NCBI GenBank assembly: GCA_006218045.1
Contig: VBWB01000003.1
Span: 41,834 to 105,833 of the forward strand
Direction: 5' to 3'
DNA: 64,000 nt
DNA from: Stygiobacter sp.
GTDB lineage: Bacteria > Pseudomonadota > Alphaproteobacteria > Rhodospirillales > Magnetospirillaceae
The notes below the pieces were generated by a model, which saw only the letters and a program-made list of their open reading frames with translations, was not told the DNA's origin and did not search any database. Of the stretch, positions 18,803-27,736 are shown in pieces. The first letter of the stretch is position 1; every line of letters begins with the position of its first letter. Position numbers and translations under genes: made by a program.

Positions 18803-20354
18803 CCGTCGCCCCCTCGCCCTGGCGGCCCTGCTCGCCCTGGCGCCGGTGACGGCCCGGGCCGCCGAGACCTGGGACGACAAGCTGTTCAACCCCAAGCCCG
18901 CCGACGGCGACGTATTGCTGCCGCTGCCCTGCGGCGGCGCCATGGCCTTTCGCAAGCTGGTGGTGCCGGGCGATTCGGTCTATGCCGATTATCCGGTCAC
19001 CATCGGTATCCAGGACGAAGCGCGCGGCTTCGCCGAAGGGGCGCGCACCGCCCATGTGGCCGGCAGCTTCAGCGACGGCAAGACCCAGCGCTACCTTCTG
19101 ATGGCCAAGTACGAGGTGACCGAGGCCCAGTACGAGGCGGTAATGGCCGGCGGCGATTGCCCGGCCAAACCGGGCATGGCCAAGCGCCTGCCCAAGACCG
19201 AACTCAGTTGGATCGATTCCGTCAATTTCGCCGACCGCTATAGCCAGTGGCTGCGCAAGAACGCTGCCGCCAAGCTGCCCAAGGAAGAGGGCGAGATCGG
19301 CTATGCCCGCCTGCCCACCGAGGTGGAATGGGAATTCGCCGCCCGTGGCGGCATCAAGGCGTCGCCGGCGGAATTCAACGAACGCCTGTTCCCCATGCCC
19401 GAGGGCATGGCCCGCTATGTGTGGTTCGCCGGCACCCAATCGGCCAACGGCAAGCCGCAACTGACCGGGTTGTTGCAGCCCAACCCGCTGGGCCTGCACG
19501 ACATTCTGGGCAATGTGGACGAAATCGCGCTCGAGCCGTTCCGCCTCAGCCGCTTGGACCGCCTGCACGGTCAGGTCGGCGCCTTCGTCGTCAGGGGCGG
19601 CAATTACCTGACCGCCGAGGCCGACATGCGCGCCAGCTACCGCCAGGAAGTGCCGTTCTATGATGGCGACGCGCCGCGCCGCAGCAAGACCACCGGCCTG
19701 CGCATCGTGGTGGCGGCGCCGGTGCTGACCTCGGCGGAGCGGCTGCGCGCCGCCCAATCGGGCTGGAGCAAACTGGGCGCGGTCTCCGCCCCCGACAACA
19801 GGCCGCCCGAGGCCAAGGTCAGCGACGACCCGTTGGAGGAACTGGCCCTGCTGGCCAAGGCTTCCGCCGACCCGGCGACCAAGACCCGGTTGCAGAACCT
19901 GCAAACCGGCTTGCGCGCCAACATCGCCGCCCGCGACGAACAGCGCGACCGCGCCGCCAAGTCCTCGTTGCGTCTGGGCGCCTTCCTGGGCCGCAAGCTG
20001 GCCGATGACAGCCGGGCCGTCGACGCCCTGGCCAAGCTTTACAAGGCCCGAGTCGATGGCGGCAGTGCCGACGACCCCCGCACCAAGGCGTTCAAGGACC
20101 AACTTGACCGCGAACAGGCGGTGATGGACGGAAACTTGCGCTATTATGCCGATTCGCTGATCCGCACCGCCGAGGATTACGGCCCCGAGGTACTGAAGCG
20201 GCAGATGCAAATCCTGCTGGTGGAATTGCAAGGTATGGGTTTGGGCGAACTTAAGCCATATTTGGAGCGTAATTTCGCCCACGTCATCACCTATCAGAAA
20301 GACAGGAAGGTGGCGCGCAGCCAATGGCTGGCCGACTGGAACAAGATACAATGA
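18795..20354 (+). CDS. Secreted formylglycine-generating-enzyme-like (SUMF1/FGE-sulfatase) protein
   Basis: A 519-residue protein with a signal peptide (PLALAALLALAPVTARAA). Residues about 85-320 match the SUMF1/FGE-sulfatase fold: KYEVTEAQYEAVM, LSWIDSVNFADRYSQWL, ARLPTEVEWEFAARGG, LGLHDILGNVDEIALE and VRGGNY.TAEADMRASYR. The usual catalytic Cys pair near the C-terminus of true FGEs is not evident, so it is probably a binding member (C-type-lectin-like fold) rather than a sulfatase activator. The last 190 residues are helical and charged. The start lies inside the permease stop region (8-bp overlap), so translation is coupled. Confidence 0.82.
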   Translation: MFDRRPLALAALLALAPVTARAAETWDDKLFNPKPADGDVLLPLPCGGAMAFRKLVVPGDSVYADYPVTIGIQDEARGFAEGARTAHVAGSFSDGKTQRYLLMAKYEVTEAQYEAVMAGGDCPAKPGMAKRLPKTELSWIDSVNFADRYSQWLRKNAAAKLPKEEGEIGYARLPTEVEWEFAARGGIKASPAEFNERLFPMPEGMARYVWFAGTQSANGKPQLTGLLQPNPLGLHDILGNVDEIALEPFRLSRLDRLHGQVGAFVVRGGNYLTAEADMRASYRQEVPFYDGDAPRRSKTTGLRIVVAAPVLTSAERLRAAQSGWSKLGAVSAPDNRPPEAKVSDDPLEELALLAKASADPATKTRLQNLQTGLRANIAARDEQRDRAAKSSLRLGAFLGRKLADDSRAVDALAKLYKARVDGGSADDPRTKAFKDQLDREQAVMDGNLRYYADSLIRTAEDYGPEVLKRQMQILLVELQGMGLGELKPYLERNFAHVITYQKDRKVARSQWLADWNKIQ

Positions 20355-20370
20355 TGACCGAGGGGAAAAG

Positions 20371-21108
20371 ATGATGAGGAAGTCCGCCAAGGCCGTGGCT
20401 CTGTCGCTTTCGGTCAGCCTGCTGCTGTCCGCCTGCCAGACCACCGGCGCCAACAACCGCCCGCTCACCCCGGCCGAACAGCGCATGCGCGAACAAGCCG
20501 ACATCTACAACCAAACCATCTTCGAGGGCGCCGCCACCGGCTGCGCCGCTGGCATCCTGGCCGGCATCCTGATCGGGGCCACCACCAGCAGCAAGAAGAA
20601 CAAGGGCAAGAACATGCTGGTGGATGGCGCCATCGGCTGCGTCGCCGGTGCCGCCATCGGCGGCGGTGTCGGTGCCTATGTCGCCGACAAGCAGGAAAAA
20701 TACGCCAGCCGCGAAGAACAGCTCGACGCCATGATCACCGATGTCAAGGGCGAGAACCAGCGTCTGGCCGGACTGGTCACCGCCACCCAGCAGGTCATCG
20801 TCGCCGACAAGGCCCGCATCGACCAGATCGACAAGGATCTGGCCGCCGGCAAGATCACCATGGCCCAAGCCAAGGAAAAGATGGCCGCCGTCGACGACAA
20901 CAAATCCTATCTCGACAACACCATCACCGAATTGCGCAAGCGCCATTCCACCTATGCCGAGGCCGCCGGCCAAGTCGAACGGGGCGCCGCCAAGAACAAG
21001 GTAGCGGCCATGAACCAGGAAATCACCACCTTGGAAAAGCAGATCGCCCAATTGGAAGCCGAGCGTGATTCGCTGGCCCAGCGCCGCACCGTCTCCCGTG
21101 TCGGCTGA
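20371..21108 (+). CDS. Glycine-zipper coiled-coil lipoprotein
   Basis: A 245-residue protein with lipobox LLSAC (Cys about residue 22) and so probably lipidated. Residues about 50-110 are glycine-zipper-like (GCAAGILAGILIGA, GCVAGAAIGGGVGAYVADK), a pattern that inserts in or packs against membranes. The remainder is predicted coiled coil (ENQRLAGLVTATQQ.., MNQEITTLEKQIAQLEAER). The start has GAGGGG upstream. It sits between the FGE-like gene (16-bp gap) and another coiled-coil lipoprotein (13-bp gap), suggesting that the two lipoproteins act together. Confidence 0.8.
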   Translation: MMRKSAKAVALSLSVSLLLSACQTTGANNRPLTPAEQRMREQADIYNQTIFEGAATGCAAGILAGILIGATTSSKKNKGKNMLVDGAIGCVAGAAIGGGVGAYVADKQEKYASREEQLDAMITDVKGENQRLAGLVTATQQVIVADKARIDQIDKDLAAGKITMAQAKEKMAAVDDNKSYLDNTITELRKRHSTYAEAAGQVERGAAKNKVAAMNQEITTLEKQIAQLEAERDSLAQRRTVSRVG

Positions 21109-21121
21109 GAAAGGAAAGCCC

Positions 21122-21628
21122 ATGACCATTCTTCGTCTCTTGGCCGTGCTGGGCCTGAGCGCCGCCCTTTCCGCCTGCGCCACCAACGAGGATCCGGCCA
21201 AGGGCGGCTTCTTCTCGGGCATGAAGAACCTGACCGACGGCACCTATGACAAGCGGGTGAACGAACGGCAGAAGACGCTGGAAAACGAACAGGACGTCAA
21301 TTTGCAGCAAACCCGCTCGCTCGAACGCGCCAACGCCCAAAGCGCCGACGTCAAGGCCGAACGCGACGCCGCCGAGGCCCGCTATGCCGGCTTTCAGCGC
21401 GAGCTTGCCGCCATGCGCAGCCGGCTGGCGGCGGCGGAAAAGGCCAATGCCAAGAAGAAGGCCGAGGTCGCCGCCCTCAATCACCAGATCGATGCCTTGC
21501 AGGCCAAGACCAACATGGTCCAGCAAGACAGCGTCACCAATGAGGCGGAAAAGCAAAAGCGGCTGGAATCCTTGCGCCGCGAACGCGAGACGCTGGACCG
21601 CGAAGTGGATTTGCTGATCCGCCGCTGA
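21122..21628 (+). CDS. Small coiled-coil lipoprotein
   Basis: A 168-residue protein with lipobox LSAC (Cys about residue 19) followed by an almost uninterrupted coiled coil (RVNERQKTLENEQ to the Arg-rich end LLIRR). I chose ATG 21122 because it gives a proper lipoprotein signal and has GAAAGGA upstream. The longer frame overlaps the preceding lipoprotein. No enzymatic motif is present. It is likely a structural or tethering partner of the adjacent glycine-zipper lipoprotein within the srf operon. Confidence 0.8.
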   Translation: MTILRLLAVLGLSAALSACATNEDPAKGGFFSGMKNLTDGTYDKRVNERQKTLENEQDVNLQQTRSLERANAQSADVKAERDAAEARYAGFQRELAAMRSRLAAAEKANAKKKAEVAALNHQIDALQAKTNMVQQDSVTNEAEKQKRLESLRRERETLDREVDLLIRR

Positions 21629-21661
21629 GCCAAACCATAACAAGAAGAGGGAGCAAAGAGC

Positions 21662-22618
21662 ATGGGCTATTGGCCGCGTTTGCTGATGACCGCCGCCCTG
21701 CTGGCCTCGGCGGGGACCGCCTTTGCCCAGACCCCCGATCCGGTGACGGAGAAAGAGGCGCAAGTCCAGTCCTTGCGGCAACGGGCGGAAGCCTTGAAAG
21801 CCGCCCTGGCCGGTGATGTCTGCGCCGACCCGGCCGGCACCGCCGCCTTGCTGAAGGCCGGCCCCACCGCCCTCAGGGAGGGCAAGGCCGAGACGGTGGC
21901 GAAAACCGACACACCGCCAGCCGAGGTGAAGGGCGACGTCCAGCCGCTGTCGCGCAAGGATCTGGTCGACCGCCTGCACAAGGCGGTGGTGCTGGTGATC
22001 GCCGATAATGACACCGGGTCTGGCTTTTTCATCACCCCCGACATGGTCGTCACCAACCACCACGTGATCAGCGGCGCCAAATCGGGCCAGGTGATGGTGA
22101 TCGGGCGCGGTCTCGACGCGCCCATGCCGGCGCAGGTCGTCGCCCACACCAACAGCCAGGGCCAGAACGAGCGCGACTATGCCATCTTGCGGGTGAATGG
22201 CGCCAAATCCGCCACCACCTTGCCGCTGGTGCTGGATGCGGGCGAATTGTCCAATGTGGTCGCCGCCGGCTTCCCCGGCCTGCTGCTGGACACCGACATG
22301 AACTTCCGCGCCCTGATCAAGGGCGACATGAAGGCCATGCCCGAACTGGCCATGAGCCAGGGCGCCATCATGGCGGTGCAGAACCGCGGACGCGGCCTGC
22401 CGGTGATCGCCCATTCCGCCCCCATTTCGGGCGGCAATAGCGGCGGCCCGCTGGTGGACATGTGCGGGCGGGTGCTGGGGATCAACACCTTCATCAACGT
22501 GGCAGAGAAGCAGGGAACCAATGCCGGTTTCGCCCTGGCCGCCAATGATCTGACCACTTATCTGCGCGCCAACGGCGTCAGCCCCACCATCGCCTCGGGG
22601 GGCTGCGCCGGGAAATAA
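21662..22618 (+). CDS. Exported trypsin-like serine protease
   Basis: A 318-residue protein with a signal peptide (LLMTAALLASAGTAFAQ), a short coiled-coil region and a trypsin/DegP-type protease domain (about 105-310). The catalytic triad can be read as His in VVTNHHVISG, Asp in ERDYAILRV and Ser in SGGNSGGPLVD. There is no PDZ domain. It closes the 12-gene operon and converges on the crotonase gene with only 6 bp between stops. In the system it is the only evident covalent-chemistry effector; its substrate may be another operon product. Confidence 0.88.
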   Translation: MGYWPRLLMTAALLASAGTAFAQTPDPVTEKEAQVQSLRQRAEALKAALAGDVCADPAGTAALLKAGPTALREGKAETVAKTDTPPAEVKGDVQPLSRKDLVDRLHKAVVLVIADNDTGSGFFITPDMVVTNHHVISGAKSGQVMVIGRGLDAPMPAQVVAHTNSQGQNERDYAILRVNGAKSATTLPLVLDAGELSNVVAAGFPGLLLDTDMNFRALIKGDMKAMPELAMSQGAIMAVQNRGRGLPVIAHSAPISGGNSGGPLVDMCGRVLGINTFINVAEKQGTNAGFALAANDLTTYLRANGVSPTIASGGCAGK

Positions 22619-22624
22619 CCCTCG

Positions 22625-23404
22625 TCAGCGATTGATGAAATTGGCCGGTCGCTTTTCGGCGAAAGCGGCCATGCCTTCCTTGCGGTCAAGGGTGGCGAAG
22701 GTGGAATGGAACAAACGGCGCTCGAAGCGCACGCCTTCGGCCAGGGTGGTTTCAAAGGCGGCATTGACCGCTTCCTTGACCATCATGGTCACCGGCAGCG
22801 ACAACGAGGCGATCTTCGCCGCCGCCTGCAAGGCTTCCGCCTCCAGATCGGCCACGGGGACGATGCGGCTGACCAGACCGGCGCGCTCGGCCTCGGCGGC
22901 ATCCATCATGCGTCCGGTCAGGCACATTTCCATGGCCTTGGCCTTGCCGACGGCGCGGGTCAGGCGCTGCGAGCCGCCGGCACCGGGCATGGTGCCCAGA
23001 TTGATTTCCGGCTGACCGAATTTGGCATTGTCGGCGGCGATGATGAAATCGCACATCATCGCCAGTTCGCAACCGCCGCCCAGGGCATAGCCGGCCACCG
23101 CCGCGATCACCGGCTTACGGATGGTGGTGACATGGGTCCAGCCGGTATTGCAGAAATCCTGGAAATAGACGTCCATGAAGGACAGATCCTTCATCTCCTT
23201 GATATCGGCGCCGGCGGCGAAGGCCTTGGACGAGCCGGTCAGGACGATACAGCCGATGTTGTCGTCGGCCTGGAACGCGTCCAGAGCCTGAGCCAGATCA
23301 ATGAACAGCGGGGTGGACAAGGCGTTCAGCGCCTGCGGGCGGTTCAGCCGGATCAGGCCGACCTTTCCGTGGGTTTCCACCAGGATGTTTTCGTAAGCGG
23401 ACAT
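22625..23404 (-). CDS. Enoyl-CoA hydratase
   Basis: A 259-residue crotonase. The oxyanion-hole segment [14 protein letters not shown] and the catalytic-Glu segment [19 protein letters not shown] are intact, so it should hydrate 2-enoyl-CoA esters. The start is ATG 23404; the 14 extra upstream residues come from intergenic repeat DNA. It is the last of four minus-strand genes with a SDR dehydrogenase, a 3-hydroxyisobutyryl-CoA hydrolase-like protein and MatB. In that setting methacrylyl-CoA or tiglyl-CoA (valine or isoleucine breakdown) are likely substrates. Confidence 0.9.
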   Translation of the reverse strand: MSAYENILVETHGKVGLIRLNRPQALNALSTPLFIDLAQALDAFQADDNIGCIVLTGSSKAFAAGADIKEMKDLSFMDVYFQDFCNTGWTHVTTIRKPVIAAVAGYALGGGCELAMMCDFIIAADNAKFGQPEINLGTMPGAGGSQRLTRAVGKAKAMEMCLTGRMMDAAEAERAGLVSRIVPVADLEAEALQAAAKIASLSLPVTMMVKEAVNAAFETTLAEGVRFERRLFHSTFATLDRKEGMAAFAEKRPANFINR

Positions 23405-23430
23405 GAGAGTTCCTCGATATTGTTTTTTAG

Positions 23431-23501
23431 ACACGAATGAACACAAATGAACACGAATAGTATTGATGCATTTATTTGTGTTTATTCGTGTTCATCCGTG
23501 T
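23431..23501. repeat. ACACGAATGA decamer hairpin
   Basis: Three near-copies of the decamer ACACGAATGA (23431-23460) are followed, after a 15-nt loop, by an inverted copy (23474-23501) matching 24 of 28 positions. All four differences are transitions. It is AT-rich against its surroundings and fills most of the gap between the SDR and crotonase genes. Repeats of this decamer type are, as far as I recall, scattered in many proteobacterial genomes. It could form an RNA hairpin within the operon. Confidence 0.8.
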
Positions 23502-23507
23502 CGCAAA

Positions 23508-24269
23508 TCAGCTTGCCGGCATGCGCACGGCGCCATCCAGGCGGATGGTGCTGCCGTTGAGCATGGGGTTGTCGATGATGGACAAAACCATGCGGGCGTA
23601 TTCTTCCGGCAGGCCCAGGCGATGGGGGAACAAGGTCGAGGCCACCAGCGAATCCAGCACCTCTTGCGGCATGGAATTGACCATGGGGGTGCCGAAATAG
23701 CCGGGCGCGATGGCCATGACGCGGATGCCGGCGGGGGCGAATTCACGCGCCGCCGGCAACGACAGACTGGCAACGCCGCCCTTGGACGCCGCATAAGCCA
23801 CCTGCCCGACCTGACCATCGAAGGCAGCGATGGAGGCGGTGTTGACCACCACCCCGCGTTCGCCATTGTCCAGCGGCTCCAGCACCAGCATGTCGGCGGC
23901 GGCCAGACGCATGACGTTGAAAGTGCCGATCAGGTTGATCTGGATCACCTTGGCGAAAGCATCCAACGCCAGCGGCCCCTTGCGCCCGACCACCTTGCCC
24001 GGCGTCGCCACCCCGGCGCAATTGACGGCGATGCGGGCGATGCCATGGGCGTCGCGGGCGGCGGCCAGCGCGGCTTCCACCGATTCGGCACTGGTGACGT
24101 CGCAGACCAGGCCGATCCCGCCGATCTCGGCGGCGACGGCCTGGACATTGGCCTCATTCAGATCGAGCACGGCGACCTTGGCGCCCTGCTTGGCCAGGGC
24201 GCGGGCGGTTTCGGCGCCCAGGCCCGAACCGCCGCCGGTGACGATGGCGGCTGTGTCACGGATAAGCAT
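23508..24269 (-). CDS. 3-hydroxyacyl-CoA dehydrogenase, SDR family (HSD17B10-like)
   Basis: A 253-residue short-chain dehydrogenase. The NAD-binding motif VTGGGSGLG is at about residue 11, NCAGV at about 85, and the YAASK active site at about 155. The whole resembles the type 2 3-hydroxyacyl-CoA dehydrogenase group (2-methyl-3-hydroxybutyryl-CoA dehydrogenase of isoleucine breakdown). The start is ATG 24269 with GGGAGGG upstream; the longer open frame is a shadow of the next gene. It lies 26 bp after the hydrolase-like gene and fits the branched-chain degradation set around it. Confidence 0.88.
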   Translation of the reverse strand: MLIRDTAAIVTGGGSGLGAETARALAKQGAKVAVLDLNEANVQAVAAEIGGIGLVCDVTSAESVEAALAAARDAHGIARIAVNCAGVATPGKVVGRKGPLALDAFAKVIQINLIGTFNVMRLAAADMLVLEPLDNGERGVVVNTASIAAFDGQVGQVAYAASKGGVASLSLPAAREFAPAGIRVMAIAPGYFGTPMVNSMPQEVLDSLVASTLFPHRLGLPEEYARMVLSIIDNPMLNGSTIRLDGAVRMPAS

Positions 24270-24295
24270 GAAAGTCCCTCCCTGGGATTTTGTTA

Positions 24296-25324
24296 TTAAA
24301 ACGTCAGATCGCCGCAGGCCGGCACGGTATCGAAGGACCGGGCGACCGCCTCGTCGCCGGCCGCCTCGGCCCAGACCGGCTTGCCGTCCTTGTCGATGAT
24401 CACCGCGCGGATGCCTTCGATGAAATCCGCCGCCGGGGCGTAAATCTGCGACAGGCGGAATTCCATGGCCATGCAGGCATCGAAATCCAAGGCGCCGCCC
24501 CGGTTGATCTGCATGAACGCCACCTTGGAAGCGGTGGGCGACTTGGCCTTGATGGCGGCCAGGGTATCGGCAGCGAAGCCCTCCCCTTCCGCCGCCAGGG
24601 CAGCCAACACGCCGTCGGCGCTGGGAGCGGCGAAGCAACGGTCGATCAAGGCGCCGTGCGCCGCCAAGGGGGCTGGGCCGGGATCGCCATGGAAGCGGTC
24701 CAGCACCGCCTTGACATCGTCCGCCTCGGCCAGGGCCGCGCGCAACTCATCCAGCCGGGCCGAGTCCACGTAATGGGTGGCAATGCCGGTATGCAGGCAA
24801 TCGGCGGCCTTCAGGCGCGCCCCGGTCAGGCCCAGATACAGACCGGTCTTACCGGGGCAGCGCGGCAGGAAATAGGCGCCGCCCACATCGGGGAAGAAGC
24901 CGATGCCGGTTTCCGGCATGGCGAACAGCGTCCGTTCGGTGGCGACGCGATAGCGCCCGTGGACCGAGACGCCGACGCCGCCGCCCATGACGATGCCGTC
25001 CATCAGGGCGACATAAGGCTTGCCATAGGTCTTGATCTTGCGGTTAAGGCGGTATTCGTCGCGATAGAAGGCGGCGACGTACTCCATCTGCCCGGCCTTG
25101 CAGGCCTCATACAGCGCCCGGATGTCACCGCCGGCGCAGAACGCCTTTTCCCCCGCCCCTTCGATGATGACGGCGCCGATGCCGTCATCGGCGGCCCAGT
25201 CATCCAGTTGCGGATGCAGGGCATGGACCTGATCCAGGGTCAGGGCGTTCAGCGCCTTGGGCCGGTTGAGGACGATGCGCCCCAGATTGCCCACGCGCTC
25301 GAAGATGATTTCGGCTTCGCTCAC
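24296..25324 (-). CDS. 3-hydroxyisobutyryl-CoA hydrolase / enoyl-CoA hydratase family protein
   Basis: A 342-residue crotonase-superfamily protein. Its length and motifs (GGDIRALYE, MGGGVGVSVHGRYRVATE, MPETGIGFFPDVGGAYFL) match HIBCH, which frees 3-hydroxyisobutyrate from its CoA ester in valine catabolism. The GTG start at 25324 overlaps the matB stop as GTGA, with GGAG 9 nt upstream; a GTG at 25351 is an alternative. The product would be the substrate of the MmsB-like dehydrogenase encoded at 29101. Confidence 0.88.
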   Translation of the reverse strand: MSEAEIIFERVGNLGRIVLNRPKALNALTLDQVHALHPQLDDWAADDGIGAVIIEGAGEKAFCAGGDIRALYEACKAGQMEYVAAFYRDEYRLNRKIKTYGKPYVALMDGIVMGGGVGVSVHGRYRVATERTLFAMPETGIGFFPDVGGAYFLPRCPGKTGLYLGLTGARLKAADCLHTGIATHYVDSARLDELRAALAEADDVKAVLDRFHGDPGPAPLAAHGALIDRCFAAPSADGVLAALAAEGEGFAADTLAAIKAKSPTASKVAFMQINRGGALDFDACMAMEFRLSQIYAPAADFIEGIRAVIIDKDGKPVWAEAAGDEAVARSFDTVPACGDLTF

Positions 25325-26859
25325 GACGCTTTCTCCAGGCTGGCTTTCCACATCTCGGCATAGGTGTCGCGCAAGACGTTCTTTTGCACCTTGCCCATGG
25401 CGTTGCGCGGCAGTTCGGTCACGAACACCATTTGCTTGGGCACCTTGTAATTGGCCAACCGGCCCTTGAGGTCGGTCAGCATGGCACCCGCCGACAGGTC
25501 GCGGCCCTTTTCGCCGACGATGACGGCCAAACCGGCCTCGCCGAAATCCGGATGCGGCATGCCGATGACGGCGGATTCGACCACGCCGTCCATGCGGTCG
25601 ATGGCGTCCTCCACCTCCTTGGGATAGACGTTGTAGCCGCCCGAGATGATCAGATCCTTGGCCCGACCGACGATGGCGACATAGCCGTCGCGGTCGATGA
25701 TTCCGACATCGCCGGTCTTGAAGAAGCCGTCAGCGGTGAATTCCGCCATGGTCTTCTCCGGCATGTTCCAATAGCCGATGAAGACGTTGGGGCCCTTGAC
25801 CTCGATGCCGCCGACCTCGCCCTGGGGCAGGACGGTCCCGGCCTCGTCGGTGATGCGGACCTGCATGTCGGGCAAGGCCGGGCCGACGGTGCCGGCCTTG
25901 CGCGCCCCCACCAGCGGGTTGGAGGTGAACATGCCGCCCTCGGTCATGCCATAGCGTTCCAAGATGGTGTGGCCGGTCCGCGCGGCGAAGTCGTTGAAGG
26001 TTTCGCTCAGCAGCGGCGCCGAACCGGAAATGAACAGGCGCATATGGCGGCAGGTGTCCGGGTTCAGGCGCGGACTGGTCAGCAGGCGGGTATAGAAGGT
26101 GGGCACGCCCATGAACACGGTCGCCCGCGGCAACAGGTCCAACACCTGCTCGGCGTCGAATTTGGGACAGAAGATCATCGAGCTGCCGTTCAGCAGCACG
26201 CAATTGGTGGCGACGAACAGACCATGGGTGTGAAAGATGGGCAAAGCGTGCAGCAGCACGTCATCGGGCTGCCAGCCCCACAGCTTGTGCAGGGTAGCCG
26301 CGTTGGCGGCCAGATTGTCATGGCTCATCATGGCGCCCTTGGGCCGCCCGGTGGTCCCCGACGAATAAAGGATCGAGGCCACCTCACCGCCCACACGCTC
26401 GATGGTGGCGAAATCCGTGGGCTGGTCAGCAGCTTCCTCGACCAGGGTGCCGCTGTTGTCGGCCCCCAGGGTCAGCACCCGCGCCTTGATGCCGGTCTTG
26501 TCGACGATGGCCTGCAATTGCACCGCCCGCGCCGGCTGGCAAATCACCGCCGCCGGCGCCGCGTCGGACAGGAAGAACTCCAACTCATCCGGCTGGTAGG
26601 CGGTGTTCAAGGGCAGCAGCACCGCACCGGTGCGCAAACAGGCCATATAGACGAAAATCGCCTCGGGCGACTTTTCCACCTGCACCGCCACCCGGTCACC
26701 CGGAGCGACGCCCGCTTCCACCAGCACATGGGCGAACTGGGCCGAGCGGGCCTCGAGGTCGGCATAGGAATAGGTGGCGACAGCGGGAACGATGATGAAG
26801 GGGCGCGAACGGTCGGCGGGAAAGCGCGACTGGAACAGCGCGAACAGATTGCCGGGCAT
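25321..26859 (-). CDS. matB: Malonyl-CoA synthetase (malonate-CoA ligase)
   Basis: A 512-residue acyl-CoA synthetase. Motifs read ILYSSGTTGRPKGAMMSHDN (A3), ERYGMTEGGMFTSNP (A5), FFKTGDVG (A7), KDLIISGGYNVYPKEVE (A8) and LPRNAMGKVQKN with the catalytic Lys (A10). The pattern is close to my recollection of Rhodopseudomonas MatB, which makes malonyl- and methylmalonyl-CoA from the free acids. The start is ATG 26859, after GGGAGG. It is the first gene of a four-gene minus-strand operon lying behind a GntR regulator gene. Methylmalonate use would fit the valine/propionate context. Confidence 0.85.
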   Translation of the reverse strand: MPGNLFALFQSRFPADRSRPFIIVPAVATYSYADLEARSAQFAHVLVEAGVAPGDRVAVQVEKSPEAIFVYMACLRTGAVLLPLNTAYQPDELEFFLSDAAPAAVICQPARAVQLQAIVDKTGIKARVLTLGADNSGTLVEEAADQPTDFATIERVGGEVASILYSSGTTGRPKGAMMSHDNLAANAATLHKLWGWQPDDVLLHALPIFHTHGLFVATNCVLLNGSSMIFCPKFDAEQVLDLLPRATVFMGVPTFYTRLLTSPRLNPDTCRHMRLFISGSAPLLSETFNDFAARTGHTILERYGMTEGGMFTSNPLVGARKAGTVGPALPDMQVRITDEAGTVLPQGEVGGIEVKGPNVFIGYWNMPEKTMAEFTADGFFKTGDVGIIDRDGYVAIVGRAKDLIISGGYNVYPKEVEDAIDRMDGVVESAVIGMPHPDFGEAGLAVIVGEKGRDLSAGAMLTDLKGRLANYKVPKQMVFVTELPRNAMGKVQKNVLRDTYAEMWKASLEKAS

Positions 26860-26954
26860 GGGTGAACATCCTCCCTGGAACGGTCGGCTCTGACGGCCGA
26901 CGCGAAATTCAGCGTCCAAGGACTAGCACAGGGATGTTCGTCAGACCAGAGCTT

Positions 26955-26984
26955 TGTATCCAGAAAATCACAATCCTGGATACA
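26955..26984 (-). promoter_or_regulatory. Candidate GntR operator upstream of matB
   Basis: A perfect 9-bp inverted repeat, TGTATCCAG (26955-26963) and CTGGATACA (26976-26984), is separated by 12 bp. It lies about 100 bp upstream of the matB start and directly after the gntR stop. The sequence ATACAGAC at its right edge also occurs at the palindrome upstream of gntR, which suggests a common binding protein. Confidence 0.55.
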
Positions 26985-26986
26985 GA

Positions 26987-27652
26987 CTATCGCATGATGG
27001 ATACGAATTCCGAGAAAATATCCGCCTGGATGGTCACATGCTTGCGCATGGCCGCTTGGGCGCGGTCGGGATCGGCGGCGAGGATGGCCTCCAAGACATC
27101 GCCGTGCTCGGCGCAGGATTCGTCGATGCGCTTGGGGTGATTGAGCTGATAGCGGCGATAGGGGGCGAGGCGCGAGAACAGCGAGCGGGCCATGTCCTGC
27201 AACACCACATTGTGGCTGCCCTTGTAGATGGCCTCGTGGAAGGCGTGGTTGACGGCGTAATATTCATCCAGTTCGCGCGCCTCGCACAGCACCCCGGAAC
27301 GGTCGTGCATGACCTGCAACGCCGCCTTCTCCTCGACCGACATGCGGCGCGCGGCATACCGGGCGCAAAGGCCCTCAATGTCGCTCATCACCTCGAACAT
27401 CTGCACCATGCGGTGCAGGTCAAGCGGGGCCACTTCGGCCCCTTGGCGCGGCTGCTTGACCACCAGACCGGAATAGACCAGTTGCAATATGGCCTCGCGT
27501 ACCGGGGTGCGCGACAGACCGAAGCGCGCCGCCAGACTTTCCTCGTCCAGGCGGGTGCCGGGCCGCAATGTGCCGGAGAAAATCTCGGCCTCGATCACCT
27601 GGCGGATCTCGTCGGCCCGCGTCGATGCCTTATCGTTCTTCTTGGTTGCCAT
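26987..27652 (-). CDS. GntR family (FadR/FCD) transcriptional regulator
   Basis: A 221-residue GntR regulator. The winged HTH (LDEESLAARFGLSRTPVREAILQLVYSGLV, about 36-65) is followed by a helical FCD effector domain with the metal/ligand residues D..., H in NHAFHEAI and H in EHGDVLEAI. It is immediately upstream of matB on the same strand, so it probably controls malonate or branched-chain acid use; this resembles MatR-type regulators. Two palindromes, before gntR and before matB, are candidate binding sites. The ligand (malonate, methylmalonate or a CoA ester) is not known. Confidence 0.88.
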   Translation of the reverse strand: MATKKNDKASTRADEIRQVIEAEIFSGTLRPGTRLDEESLAARFGLSRTPVREAILQLVYSGLVVKQPRQGAEVAPLDLHRMVQMFEVMSDIEGLCARYAARRMSVEEKAALQVMHDRSGVLCEARELDEYYAVNHAFHEAIYKGSHNVVLQDMARSLFSRLAPYRRYQLNHPKRIDESCAEHGDVLEAILAADPDRAQAAMRKHVTIQADIFSEFVSIMR

Positions 27653-27736
27653 ATCCCCTCGCCTCCCGTTCGCTGCGGGACCTTATATGCCTTTGGCGCA
27701 AGGTACCCGGTTTGCGCATTTTTCGCACACAAAAAA

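Noticed and set aside
23431..23501. CRISPR or integrase attachment site
   Set aside because: The 10-bp units have no spacers, and the inverted arrangement makes a hairpin; no integrase or cas gene is near.
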